Below are positions 36,471 to 43,833 of a stretch of DNA of 64,000 bases, piece after piece; positions within the stretch are counted from its first letter, which is position 1; every line of letters begins with the position of its first letter. A program made the translations under genes and the position numbers. The DNA is taken from positions 1 through 64,000 of the forward strand of contig NZ_JAAGLT010000031.1 of NCBI RefSeq assembly GCF_010548275.1, given 5' to 3'. Below the pieces are notes generated by a model that had not been told where the DNA came from, ran no database searches, and worked only from the letters and a program-made list of their open reading frames with translations. This stretch comes from Streptomyces sp. SID12488 (GTDB taxonomy: Bacteria > Actinomycetota > Actinomycetes > Streptomycetales > Streptomycetaceae).

Positions 36471-36516
36471 GTAGACCCTGTGGGACTCGAACCCACAACC
36501 AATGGATTAAAAGTCT
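36471..36516 (-). other. Attachment site: 3' half of tRNA-Lys (TTT) left by integration
   Basis: On the minus strand this reads a tRNA 3' half: anticodon loop CTTTTAA, stem TCCAT, T-arm GTGGGTTCGAGTCCCAC and acceptor AGGGTCT. The 5' half does not follow: the bases before the anticodon (CCAGA) do not pair with TCCAT and no D-arm exists. So the tRNA is broken exactly at the anticodon stem, as expected where an integrase used the tRNA 3' end as attB. The intact gene should be at the other prophage end. Confidence 0.8.
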
Positions 36517-36552
36517 GGGGACCTGACAGACCGTCTAATTCCGGCGACTGTC

Positions 36553-36650
36553 ACTCTATGCCGGGGTCAGTCGATACGTGCTGGTCAACGTGACTTTCGG
36601 CGCCATCCCTCACTCGTCCTCGTGTCGCTCCATGCCGGTACCTGTCGACT
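36553..36650. repeat. Direct repeats near the integrase, candidate arm-type binding sites
   Basis: Two related segments, CTCTATGCCGGGGTCAGTCGA (near 36,554) and CTCCATGCCGGTACCTGTCGA (near 36,629), lie between the att core and the integrase gene with about 75 bp between starts. Tyrosine integrases bind such direct repeats flanking the core. A further doublet GGGCCAGCAG occurs at 36,667-36,686. Confidence 0.35.
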
Positions 36651-36688
36651 ACTTCCGGAGCGTTCGGGCCAGCAGTGGGCCAGCAGAA

Positions 36689-36717
36689 AGGCCCCGCCAC
36701 CTGCGGTGACGAGGCCT
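36689..36717 (-). terminator. Integrase gene terminator
   Basis: On the minus strand AGGCC-TC-GTCACC-GCAG-GTGGC-GGGGCCT folds into a hairpin followed by TTCT, 18 bp past the integrase stop. Confidence 0.55.
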
Positions 36718-36734
36718 GTTCGTTCCTCTGAAGT

Positions 36735-38414
36735 CTACGCCGGACCCTGCCCGTTGTCAGTGCCCGGCCCTACGGTGGGGTCATCAACATCCGCGCTCGC
36801 TGGCTGCGACGCGTCAGGCCCCGTCTCCGGTGCAGCGACCGGAGGCGGGGCCTCGCTCTGTGCCCGCCGAGCCCGCGGCACGGCCGCCGCCGCCTTCTCC
36901 GTCAGCTCTTCCTCGTACTCCTCGAACAGCTCCATGTACGTGTCGACCGTGAGCACGTAGGTCGAGTGCCGCAGCTTCACCTTCGCGTCGTTCATGTCGC
37001 CGCCGCCGGCCTTCACGAGCGCTGCCGCGCCATGCCGGAGGTCGCGAAGGTTGATGGGCGGTAGGTCCGCAGCTTCCACGATCCGCCGGAACGCCTTGCT
37101 GACGACGTCGGGATGCAGCCACTCACCCGACTCGGTCGTGAACATCTTGCCGGTGTCGACCCAGTCGGGCGTGTCCTTGCCCTGCTCCCGTTCGGCGGCG
37201 GCCCGCGTGTTCCAGGCGTCGCGCTCTGCCCGCTGCCGGGCGCGGTGCTCTTCGAGGACGGCGACCGTGCCCGCGTCGATCTTCACCGTGGACGCGGAGT
37301 CCTGCGTCTTGGGAGTCGTCTCGATCGGCGTCCACCCGTCGACCACGATCTCGGTGGCCACGAGGATCGTCTTCCTGGCCGCGCTGAAGTTCGCCCAGTC
37401 CTGGCCCACGCCCTCGCCACGGCGCAGGCCGTGATGGGCGATCAGGTGGAAGAAGGCGTACAGGCGGTCGCCCTCGGCCTCGTCGAGGAACGCGCCGAGC
37501 TGCGCGGGGTTCCACACCATCACCGGGGACGGCTTCGCACCGGTCTCCCTCCAGCGCGCGACCCGCTCGTCGGTCCACAGCAGGCCCTTCGGCCGGGCGG
37601 CCGGCGCCAGCTCGACATGCTGCGCGGCGTTGAAGGTGATGAGCTGCCCGGCGATCGCCTTGTTCAGCGCCATGCGGAGCGTGCGGCGGATGGCCTGCTT
37701 CGTGGCCGGGCCGGTGATACGGCGGAACGGCGGCATCTCTGCGAGCTTCGCCCGCTCGGCGGCGAGCTTCGCCCGTTCAGCAGCCTTCGGCGCCCCGGGC
37801 TTCCCTCTCTTGGAGCGCGCGACCTGCTCGCGGCGCGCGGCGTTCTCGGCGGCTGTCACGTCGTTGCGGTCGTCGATCGCGTCGAACATGTCCTGCACGT
37901 GGCCGACGCCGAGCCGGTCCAGGCGCAGGTGCCCGATGGCGGGCTTGAGGTGGACGCGGATGTGGCTCTCGTAGCCGTGGTTCGTGGTGGTGCGGGTCGC
38001 CTTCTTGGCCATGACCTGGTCGAGCCAGTCACCGACGGTCGTCCGGCCGTCGAGGGGAACGCCGACGCCGAGCTTGCGGGACACCTCGACCGGCTCGGGG
38101 ATGTCGATGCGCCGGCGCATCACGTCCTGGAGCAGGTCGCCCACGCGGCGGGCGGCGTCCTCGTCGTCGCCGGGCAGGTCGAGGATCCCCTGGAGCTTCG
38201 TGAGGTCGCCCTGGGCGTCGGTGACCTTGGCGTAGCCGGTGCGGCGGAAGGTGCGGCGGGTGCCCTCGGCGGTCGGCGGGAGTTCCTGCCGGACGGCATG
38301 GGCGCCGTGGTTCTTCTTGGTCAGCTGTGGGCACGCGTTGCTGAGCAGCTTGCCGTCCGGGCCGCGGCACTCGCAGCGTTTACTGATGCCGCCAGCGCGG
38401 CGGGATGCAGGCAT
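36735..38414 (-). CDS. int: Tyrosine-type site-specific integrase
   Basis: 559 aa from ATG 38,414 (GGGAGG upstream); the longer frame to 38,528 is not supported. N-terminal zinc-like/arm-binding part (CECRGPDGKLL), a SAM-like core-binding domain (about 130-300) and the catalytic domain with Arg in HHGLRRGEG (near 328), the LRDLRHGAA box (near 456) and the nucleophile Tyr in VDTYMEL (near 491). The usual His of the H-x-L-R-H box reads R here. The Lys/Ala-rich insert near 230-260 is long. It integrates the phage at tRNA-Lys. Confidence 0.92.
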   Translation of the reverse strand: MPASRRAGGISKRCECRGPDGKLLSNACPQLTKKNHGAHAVRQELPPTAEGTRRTFRRTGYAKVTDAQGDLTKLQGILDLPGDDEDAARRVGDLLQDVMRRRIDIPEPVEVSRKLGVGVPLDGRTTVGDWLDQVMAKKATRTTTNHGYESHIRVHLKPAIGHLRLDRLGVGHVQDMFDAIDDRNDVTAAENAARREQVARSKRGKPGAPKAAERAKLAAERAKLAEMPPFRRITGPATKQAIRRTLRMALNKAIAGQLITFNAAQHVELAPAARPKGLLWTDERVARWRETGAKPSPVMVWNPAQLGAFLDEAEGDRLYAFFHLIAHHGLRRGEGVGQDWANFSAARKTILVATEIVVDGWTPIETTPKTQDSASTVKIDAGTVAVLEEHRARQRAERDAWNTRAAAEREQGKDTPDWVDTGKMFTTESGEWLHPDVVSKAFRRIVEAADLPPINLRDLRHGAAALVKAGGGDMNDAKVKLRHSTYVLTVDTYMELFEEYEEELTEKAAAAVPRARRAQSEAPPPVAAPETGPDASQPASADVDDPTVGPGTDNGQGPA

Positions 38415-38578
38415 CGGTGGCGTCCTCCCTGTGCGGAATCGGCGGGTATCAGGTGGCAGGCACTTTGACGCGGTCGCGGTCGTCTGGAAGCGAGGCGGCA
38501 AGTGGATAAGTGGCATTCTGGTGACCACGTTTTCCCACCACTTGTCAATTCTGGTTCGCGAAAAATCGCAATAATTCT
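38415..38578 (-). promoter_or_regulatory. Integrase promoter region
   Basis: AT-rich gap between the repressor and integrase genes. On the minus strand TTGACA lies at 38,549-38,544; a matching -10 is not clear. A short hairpin GCGATTTTTCGC next to it could end the repressor transcript. Confidence 0.4.
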
Positions 38579-39439
38579 CTAGTCTCCCAATGGTCCTTCC
38601 ATCTCGTCAACTAGCCCATCGAGTCGTTTTTCACTTTCAGTGATCGCATCTTGCAGGTCATCACCCAGCCATGGCAAAACCCAACCGGCATGCTTGATAT
38701 CGGCTCGCACTTTCCACAGCTCCATCGCGTCATCAGTAACCCGCTTTTCTGCCATTCTGAGGTGATCTTCTGCATAGCGGCGCTCCATATCCCTCTGCCG
38801 CAAATGCTCCACATACGTCGACATTTCTTTAATCCGAGTCCTCCTCGCCTCCGCCTCCGGCGACGTAGAGGCCACCTCGCTCTTCACCTCACGCCGGTAC
38901 TGAAGAGCTTGAGATCGCAGCATCTCAAGCTCCGCCTGAGCCAAATCTAGCTGCTCACCCGTGCCACCAACCTGCGCCAGTGCACTTTTCACTCGCGCAC
39001 TCTCCCGATCGATCAGACGCTTCCGAAGGTTGTTGCTGATCGCACGATGCCGCCGATAAAGGAAGATGGCATTGTTTGCGTAAGGGCGTCCTCGAACAGG
39101 CTCAGCCCTGTTGCCGCTAAACCAGTCAATCCCTTTGAGCACGTCAAACGTTTCCCCCGGCAATACTTCACAACTCTCCGCATGCCCAAGAGGAAACACA
39201 AGAAGTACCGGCGGAATATTTAGCGCGGCAGCAAGGATCAGGACCTCGGCGATCGTCACCGTCGTCCTGCGTCCGCTTTCCAGGTTGGCCAACACTGACC
39301 GCTGGATCGGCATACCAATCTCGGCGCAACGGTCGGATAGCTGCTGGGCACTCAGACCTTGATCCTGCCTATGACGCCGAACCTCATGCGCGACCGAGAG
39401 GGCGAGACGGGCGGACCAGTCGGGTTGCGGATCTGTCAT
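38579..39439 (-). CDS. XRE-family phage repressor with long coiled-coil C-terminus
   Basis: 286 aa from ATG 39,439 with GGAG ten bases upstream. Residues 8-80 form an XRE helix-turn-helix (LSAQQLSDRCAEIGMPIQRSVLANLESGRRTTVTIAEVLILAAAL). The rest has the conserved LPGETFDVLKGIDWFSGN and then about 130 residues of coiled coil. There is no S24 protease domain, so RecA-driven self-cleavage is not expected. Base composition is clearly poorer in GC than the neighbours. It is divergent from the early operon and most likely maintains lysogeny. Confidence 0.78.
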   Translation of the reverse strand: MTDPQPDWSARLALSVAHEVRRHRQDQGLSAQQLSDRCAEIGMPIQRSVLANLESGRRTTVTIAEVLILAAALNIPPVLLVFPLGHAESCEVLPGETFDVLKGIDWFSGNRAEPVRGRPYANNAIFLYRRHRAISNNLRKRLIDRESARVKSALAQVGGTGEQLDLAQAELEMLRSQALQYRREVKSEVASTSPEAEARRTRIKEMSTYVEHLRQRDMERRYAEDHLRMAEKRVTDDAMELWKVRADIKHAGWVLPWLGDDLQDAITESEKRLDGLVDEMEGPLGD

Positions 39440-39581
39440 GACGGCGAGACTCCTACTTGCTCCGTGATCGAACCAACCGAACTCTTTCGGATTGTGCAGC
39501 ACTAGACAGTAGCGACCGACAGTCGTTGTCAGGATTTAGCAACGATCCCACGACATCTGTGCTTGCACAAGACAGCACGGC

Positions 39582-39639
39582 TTGACACGGCCAAGGACGA
39601 AGGTCAGACTCGGCGTCACTTCCCCAGGAAGTAACTTCC
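39582..39639 (+). promoter_or_regulatory. Early rightward promoter with palindromic operator
   Basis: TTGACA (39,582-39,587), 17-bp spacer, CAGACT (39,605-39,610). Downstream lies the perfect 13-bp palindrome GGAAGTAACTTCC (39,627-39,639), preceded by another CACTTCC half. This is a good operator candidate for the repressor or for the HTH protein encoded next. The intergenic part to the left (39,440-39,580) should hold the repressor promoter. Confidence 0.55.
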
Positions 39640-39658
39640 GCAAGGAGTGACACAAATA

Positions 39659-39946
39659 ATGACAACAGCAACACCAAACGGCACACTGAGCCGTTCCGCC
39701 CTACTGGCTCTGCCCGCCACCATCGACGTGGAGACCGCAGGCCGCGCCTTCGGGATCGGCCGTACGACGGCCTACGCCCTCGCCAAGAGCGGGGCGTTTC
39801 CCTGCAGGGTGCTCCGCGCCGGCAAGGCCTACCGCGTAGTCACGGAGGACCTGCTGCGAGTGCTGCACATCACTCCGGATAACGGCGACGGCGCCGGGGG
39901 TCCAGCCCCGACGCCGCTTGCCGAGCGCACCACCGCGACCACCTGA
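39659..39946 (+). CDS. Small HTH DNA-binding protein (excisionase/Cro-like)
   Basis: 95 aa from ATG 39,659 (AAGGAG upstream; GTG 39,647 is an alternative). The segment VETAGRAFGIGRTTAYALAKSGAFPCRVLRAGKAYRVVTEDLLRVL is an AlpA/MerR-like helix-turn-helix used by excisionases. It is the first gene of the rightward early operon, facing the repressor. It may direct excision or act as a Cro-like switch. Confidence 0.7.
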   Translation: MTTATPNGTLSRSALLALPATIDVETAGRAFGIGRTTAYALAKSGAFPCRVLRAGKAYRVVTEDLLRVLHITPDNGDGAGGPAPTPLAERTTATT

Positions 39947-39968
39947 TCAAGCAGAAGAGAGCACGCTC

Positions 39969-40520
39969 ATGACCAGCGTAATCCCCGAGGCGTCAACGGC
40001 GACGCCGAACCCGACTGACCAGCGCACCAGCAGCAGCCCCGTGCTCTCGCGGACCTTCACGGTCACCGCCAAGGACACGCGCGAGGAACTCTCCTTCGTC
40101 TGCATGCCGGGCTGCATCATCGACCACCAGCGCATCGACTGCGGCAGTCCCACGACACCGGCCGAGGTCTGCTGCTGGACCGAGACCAACGGCGACGTCT
40201 CCCTGCCGATCGACGAAGCCGGATTCGACAAGCGGGTTCTCTGCGCGCGCATCGAGGTCGTGCCCTTCGCCGCCTCCATGCCCGGTCGCCTGCCCCACGC
40301 GCAGGTCGAGATCGTCGAGGACCACTACATCGAGGACCTGGACCCCGACGCACTCGGCGTCGTCATCACCGTGCTCTCGGAGCGGCTTACGGCCCTGCGC
40401 CGTACGCACGCCGACCTCGTCCGTGTCCGCGCCGAGTACATCGAGCGCGTCCGCATCGAGGCGGACGTCGACCAGATCCTGGCCGCCATCACCACCCCCG
40501 CAGCGGGGGTGCAGGCATGA
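39969..40520 (+). CDS. DUF6907-type protein
   Basis: 183 aa from ATG 39,969. Its pattern (CMPGCIIDH, then SLPIDEAG, PHAQVEIVEDHYIEDLDPDALGVVI, then a Leu/Arg-rich helix) is that of the Streptomyces DUF6907 family, which has a Cys/His start and a C-terminal helix. A second member lies at 47,213. Stop overlaps the antirepressor start. Function unknown. Confidence 0.55.
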   Translation: MTSVIPEASTATPNPTDQRTSSSPVLSRTFTVTAKDTREELSFVCMPGCIIDHQRIDCGSPTTPAEVCCWTETNGDVSLPIDEAGFDKRVLCARIEVVPFAASMPGRLPHAQVEIVEDHYIEDLDPDALGVVITVLSERLTALRRTHADLVRVRAEYIERVRIEADVDQILAAITTPAAGVQA

Positions 40521-41344
40521 GTGCCGAGATCGCACGCATCAGCCTGTCGAGCGGGGCCGTGGAGACAGTGATGGTCGACGGTCAGCCGCACGTCGTATTC
40601 CGTCCGGCGGTCGAGGCGATCGGCCTCGCCTACTCCGCCCAGCTCCGCAAGCTCCGTGATCGCTCATGGGCCAGTCGTGTCGATATCGACACGACTGGGG
40701 CCGACGGCAAGACCTACCGCATGGTCGCGGTCGACGTCCGCACCTTCCTGATGTGGCTCGCCACCGTCAACGAGAACAAGGTCGCCGAGGCCGCGCGCCC
40801 CACCCTCATCGCGTACCAGCAGGAGACGACCGCAGCGGTCAACGCGTACTGGACGCAGGGCGGGGCGATCAACCCGGCCGCCACCCAGGAGCAGGCCGCC
40901 GGCCTCCGCACCGAGCTGGACGGTGTGGACCGTGCCCGGCTGGCGCGGGAGCGGCTGTCCGCGATGGGCGTCGCGAAGGAGTTCGGCCTCGTCAACTCCT
41001 CCTACATGGAGGCCATGGCGCGCACCGAGCTGGCGCGGATGAACGGCACCGAGCCGGACATCGACCCGGCGGACGTGACCATCACCTGCGACGAGTTCCT
41101 CACCGAGCGCGGCGTGACCGGAACGGCCCTGCGGTCGGCGCGGGTGAAGCTCGGGCAGACCGTGGCGTCCCTCTACCGGGCGCGGTACGGGCAGGCTCCG
41201 CAGAAGGTGAAGCGGCCGATCAACGGTGTCCACCGGGACGTCGCGGTGTACACGCACCGGGACGTTGACCTGTTCGATACGGCGTGGGCCGAGCTGGCCC
41301 GCCACTACGACGTGCAGACCAGCATCGGCGGGGGTGCCCGATGA
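40517..41344 (+). CDS. Phage antirepressor (P22_AR_N / Bro-N type)
   Basis: 275 aa, GTGAGTG-type overlap start at 40,517. The N-terminal P22 antirepressor/Bro-N domain is seen in VFRPAVEAIGLAYSAQLRKLRDRSWAS and DVRTFLMWLATVNENKV (residues about 25-115). The C-terminal part is a second, Arg-rich domain (TITCDEFLTERGVTGTALRSARVKLGQTVASLYR). Antirepressors inactivate the phage repressor to switch to lytic growth. A 28-bp perfect palindrome lies within the gene at 40,671-40,698. Confidence 0.82.
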   Translation: MSAEIARISLSSGAVETVMVDGQPHVVFRPAVEAIGLAYSAQLRKLRDRSWASRVDIDTTGADGKTYRMVAVDVRTFLMWLATVNENKVAEAARPTLIAYQQETTAAVNAYWTQGGAINPAATQEQAAGLRTELDGVDRARLARERLSAMGVAKEFGLVNSSYMEAMARTELARMNGTEPDIDPADVTITCDEFLTERGVTGTALRSARVKLGQTVASLYRARYGQAPQKVKRPINGVHRDVAVYTHRDVDLFDTAWAELARHYDVQTSIGGGAR

Positions 41345-41586
41345 CCGCACAGACGACGACCGCCGGTCCGAAGTCCTTCACCGGTCCAGCCGAGGATGCC
41401 AAGGCTGAGGCGCTGGAGTCGTGCGTCGCCGAGTTCGAGGCGATGCGTGAGGGCGCGGACGAGACCCTCAACGAGTTCATCGACCACGTGGTCCCTGTGA
41501 TCCGCCAGTTCGGCGACCCTGCCGCGTTCGCGAACTGGTTCCTCACCGCCGTCGAGGAGCAACGCGAGAAGGCGGGTGCCAGCTGA
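41341..41586 (+). CDS. Small phage protein of unknown function
   Basis: 81 aa, ATG 41,341 overlapping the antirepressor stop by four bases. Acidic and helical (LESCVAEFEAMREGADETLNEFIDHVVPVIRQFG). No motif recognised. The tight overlap shows it belongs to the early operon. Confidence 0.65.
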   Translation: MTAQTTTAGPKSFTGPAEDAKAEALESCVAEFEAMREGADETLNEFIDHVVPVIRQFGDPAAFANWFLTAVEEQREKAGAS

Positions 41587-41942
41587 TGGCCGGGCAGGCC
41601 GCTGAGGTGGATGTCCGCCTGGTGCTCACGGTGGATCTGACCGGCTCGTACGGCAGCCTGCGGGAGGTCTCCGCAGCGCTGCGGGAGCAGACGCTGCGGA
41701 ACGTCGACTGCCACACCGCGATCGTCCGACTAGGCGCCGACGCGGTCCGCCACAACCTGGAGTTGGGGCGATCGATCGCAGCGGTGTTCTACCTGTCCGC
41801 GCAGCGCATCGAGGTGCACGCCCTGGCGGGCAACGTGATGGGCCCGTTGATCCATGACGAGGTCGCCCGGTACGTGCGCCTGTTCACGGCCGACCACGCC
41901 CTCATGACGGCCTCTCTCACCTCCGAGAAGCCTCCGGGGTGA
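41586..41942 (+). CDS. Small phage protein of unknown function
   Basis: 118 aa, sharing one base with the previous stop. Beta-rich start (VDVRLVLTVDLTGSYGSLREVSAALREQ) and mixed C-terminus. No recognised family. A strong terminator follows, so it ends the first early operon. Confidence 0.65.
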   Translation: MAGQAAEVDVRLVLTVDLTGSYGSLREVSAALREQTLRNVDCHTAIVRLGADAVRHNLELGRSIAAVFYLSAQRIEVHALAGNVMGPLIHDEVARYVRLFTADHALMTASLTSEKPPG

Positions 41943-41952
41943 CGTGGCCCGC

Positions 41953-41987
41953 GTGTGGGGTCCCAGGTGAGTCCTGGGACCCCACAC
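41953..41987 (+). terminator. Terminator between early operon and replication genes
   Basis: 15-bp perfect arms GTGTGGGGTCCCAGG and complement around TGAGT, 11 bp past the stop of the gene at 41,586. It could also be an antitermination control point. Confidence 0.75.
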
Positions 41988-42032
41988 ACCCCTTCTGACT
42001 CTCCTGTCGGCCCCGTACGAAAAGAGCAACCG

Positions 42033-42104
42033 TTGATCGACAAGGGCCCGACGATCGCGCCGGCGGACGGCGCGCGGGTCACGCTGCCCTCGGCAAGCCG
42101 CTGA
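42033..42104 (+). CDS. Possible 23-residue leader peptide coupled to the initiator gene
   Basis: A TTG-started frame with AAAAGAG upstream reads (M)IDKGPTIAPADGARVTLPSASR and ends in TGATG, where its stop shares one base with the initiator ATG at 42,104. That initiator lacks its own ribosome site, so translation through this frame would explain its start. The peptide has no known motif and the TTG start is unproven. Confidence 0.35.
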   Translation: MIDKGPTIAPADGARVTLPSASR

Positions 42105-43063
42105 TGGGATACGAACTGCGCCGCTGGCTGGCAGACCGGCTCCCGGCCGGTCTGTCGTCCGGCGAACGCCTGGTGGCGCTGGAGATCGCCGACCAGGCCC
42201 ACGACGGCACCCGTACGGCCAACAGCCGCGACGTGCTGGAGGTCGTGGCCCGGCGTACAGGGCTGTCCGGGGTGAAGCAGGTCGGCAAGGTGCTGGGGAA
42301 GCTGTCCGTCGGCGGCATTGAGCTGCGCGTCCCGCTGAAGGACCCGCAGGGCCAGCCCTTGAAGGACAAAGCCGGACGGATCGTCTTCGCCTGCGCTGGT
42401 CACCGTACGACGTTCAGGGTGCCCAACGAGAGTGAGTGCCCAGCACTAAAGGTCCCCCCAGCGGGGGACCAAATCGACTCCGAAAGGTCCCCCGCTGAGG
42501 AGACCATCGAGCCGGAAAGGTCCCCCGGGCAGGGGACCAACCCAGGGGAAAGGTCTCCCGCTGGGGGGACCAACAGGCCGGAATGGTCCCCCGCTGGGGG
42601 GACCCTAACCACTCAAAGAACAACCTCAACAACTACAACTACTTCTCCGGCTGACGCCGCAGAGACTGACTCTCCCGGCGGGACGCTCTTCGACGAGCCG
42701 CCCCCCGTCGCTGCCGCTGCGGCTGAACCGAAGCAGCGAGGCGCAGCCAGCAGCCCGGAAGAGCCTCAGCTCCCCGATGCCTTCGAGGCCTTCTGGAAGA
42801 CGTACCCGCGCCGTACGGAGAAGCGGGACGCCGCCCGGGCCTGGAACAAGGCGCTGCGGATCGGCATCCCGCCCGAACGCATCGTCCGGGCCGCCGGCCT
42901 GTATGCCGAAGCGCGGCGCGGGGAGCCGTCGAAGTTCACCAAGCACCCCGCCACCTGGCTGAACAAGGGCTGCTACGACGACGAGCCCGAGCCGGTCCGC
43001 CCGGAGCGCGGCATACCGCACGCCAACACCCAAGACCAAGATCTTTACGACAGGGGAATCTGA
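42104..43063 (+). CDS. O-like phage replication initiator with internal origin iterons
   Basis: 319 aa. The N-terminus (1-100) is a winged-helix domain (LPAGLSSGERLVALEIADQ, DVLEVVARRTG, VGKVLGKLSV). Residues about 116-167 are a low-complexity linker of repeated RSPAGGT-like units encoded by five DNA iterons. The C-terminal domain DAFEAFWKTYPRRTEKRDAARAWNKAL ... FTKHPATWLNKGCYDD is typical of phage initiators that recruit a helicase loader. The loader and DnaB follow directly. This copies the layout of lambda O with its ori, though sequences differ. Confidence 0.8.
   Translation: MGYELRRWLADRLPAGLSSGERLVALEIADQAHDGTRTANSRDVLEVVARRTGLSGVKQVGKVLGKLSVGGIELRVPLKDPQGQPLKDKAGRIVFACAGHRTTFRVPNESECPALKVPPAGDQIDSERSPAEETIEPERSPGQGTNPGERSPAGGTNRPEWSPAGGTLTTQRTTSTTTTTSPADAAETDSPGGTLFDEPPPVAAAAAEPKQRGAASSPEEPQLPDAFEAFWKTYPRRTEKRDAARAWNKALRIGIPPERIVRAAGLYAEARRGEPSKFTKHPATWLNKGCYDDEPEPVRPERGIPHANTQDQDLYDRGI
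42451..42655 (+). other. Predicted prophage replication origin (five iterons plus A/C-rich segment)
   Basis: Five 20-bp near-palindromes close to GGTCCCCCGCTGGGGGGACC lie at 42,451, 42,486, 42,519, 42,552 and 42,585. Four intervals are 35, 33, 33 and 33 bp, about three helical turns, so all would face the same side of the DNA. Immediately after, 42,605-42,655 is poor in G and rich in A/C (CTAACCACTCAAAGAACAAC, CTCAACAACTACAACTAC), a likely unwinding element. Both lie inside the initiator gene, as in lambda. Confidence 0.72.
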
Positions 43064-43833
43064 TGACCGCCGACCAGACACCCACCTCCCGCCTCACCGT
43101 CGATTTCGAGGGCCTCGGCATCCCCGTCGGCTCGTACGCGCTGCCCACCCGTGGCGCGGTCGAGCACCTCGGCGAGGACACCGCCGCCCGGTTCGCCGAG
43201 CACTTCGCCGGGCGCCTCCCGCTTGCGGCGCTGACCGCGACCGAGACCGCGTTCCTGCGGGAGCACTTCCTCGACCAGTTCACCGAGCGGCGCGACCGCG
43301 CCCTCGAGTACTTCGGCCGCAACGTGCCGCTGCGCTACCGGGACGCGAAGCCCGACGAGCGGGCCGCCGCCTGGGCAAGAGGCGTGGCAGCCGACCCGCA
43401 CGGCACGAAGTCAAAGCTGCTGCTCGGCTCGACCGGCACCGGCAAGACCCACTGGGCGTACGGGGCGCTGCGGGCCCTCGCGGACGCCGGGGCGTGGGTG
43501 CCGTGGAAGGCAGTCACGGAAGCTGACCTGTACTCCAGGCTCCGGCCGCGTCCCGGCCACGACCCTGAGGCCGAGTTCCTGACGATGGCCGGCTGTCCGC
43601 TGCTGTTCCTCGACGACCTCGGCGCGGCGAAGTTCTCCGAGTGGACCGAGGAGGTCACCTACCGGCTGGTCAACTACCGGTACGACCACTGCCTGCCCGG
43701 CATCTTCACCAGCAACGTCCTGCCGCAGGACTTCGCCGCCACGTTCGGCGACCGGATCACCTCCCGTCTCGTCGAGATGTGCGACCAGGTCGCTCTCAAG
43801 GGCGCTGACCGCCGCAGGGAGGCCCGGGCGTGA
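43063..43833 (+). CDS. DnaC/IstB-like AAA+ helicase loader
   Basis: 256 aa, overlapping the initiator stop by one base. Walker A LGSTGTGKTHWAYGAL (near 122-130) and Walker B LLFLDDLGAAK (near 181-188), then sensor region GIFTSNVLPQDFAATFGDRITSRLVEMCDQVAL. The N-terminal part (1-115) would contact DnaB. Such loaders place the replicative helicase at the origin bound by the initiator. The gene order initiator-loader-helicase is complete here. Confidence 0.88.
   Translation: MTADQTPTSRLTVDFEGLGIPVGSYALPTRGAVEHLGEDTAARFAEHFAGRLPLAALTATETAFLREHFLDQFTERRDRALEYFGRNVPLRYRDAKPDERAAAWARGVAADPHGTKSKLLLGSTGTGKTHWAYGALRALADAGAWVPWKAVTEADLYSRLRPRPGHDPEAEFLTMAGCPLLFLDDLGAAKFSEWTEEVTYRLVNYRYDHCLPGIFTSNVLPQDFAATFGDRITSRLVEMCDQVALKGADRRREARA

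Noticed and set aside
36471..36545. Complete tRNA-Lys gene
   Set aside because: The 5' half does not fold: no D-arm and no pairing of the anticodon stem.
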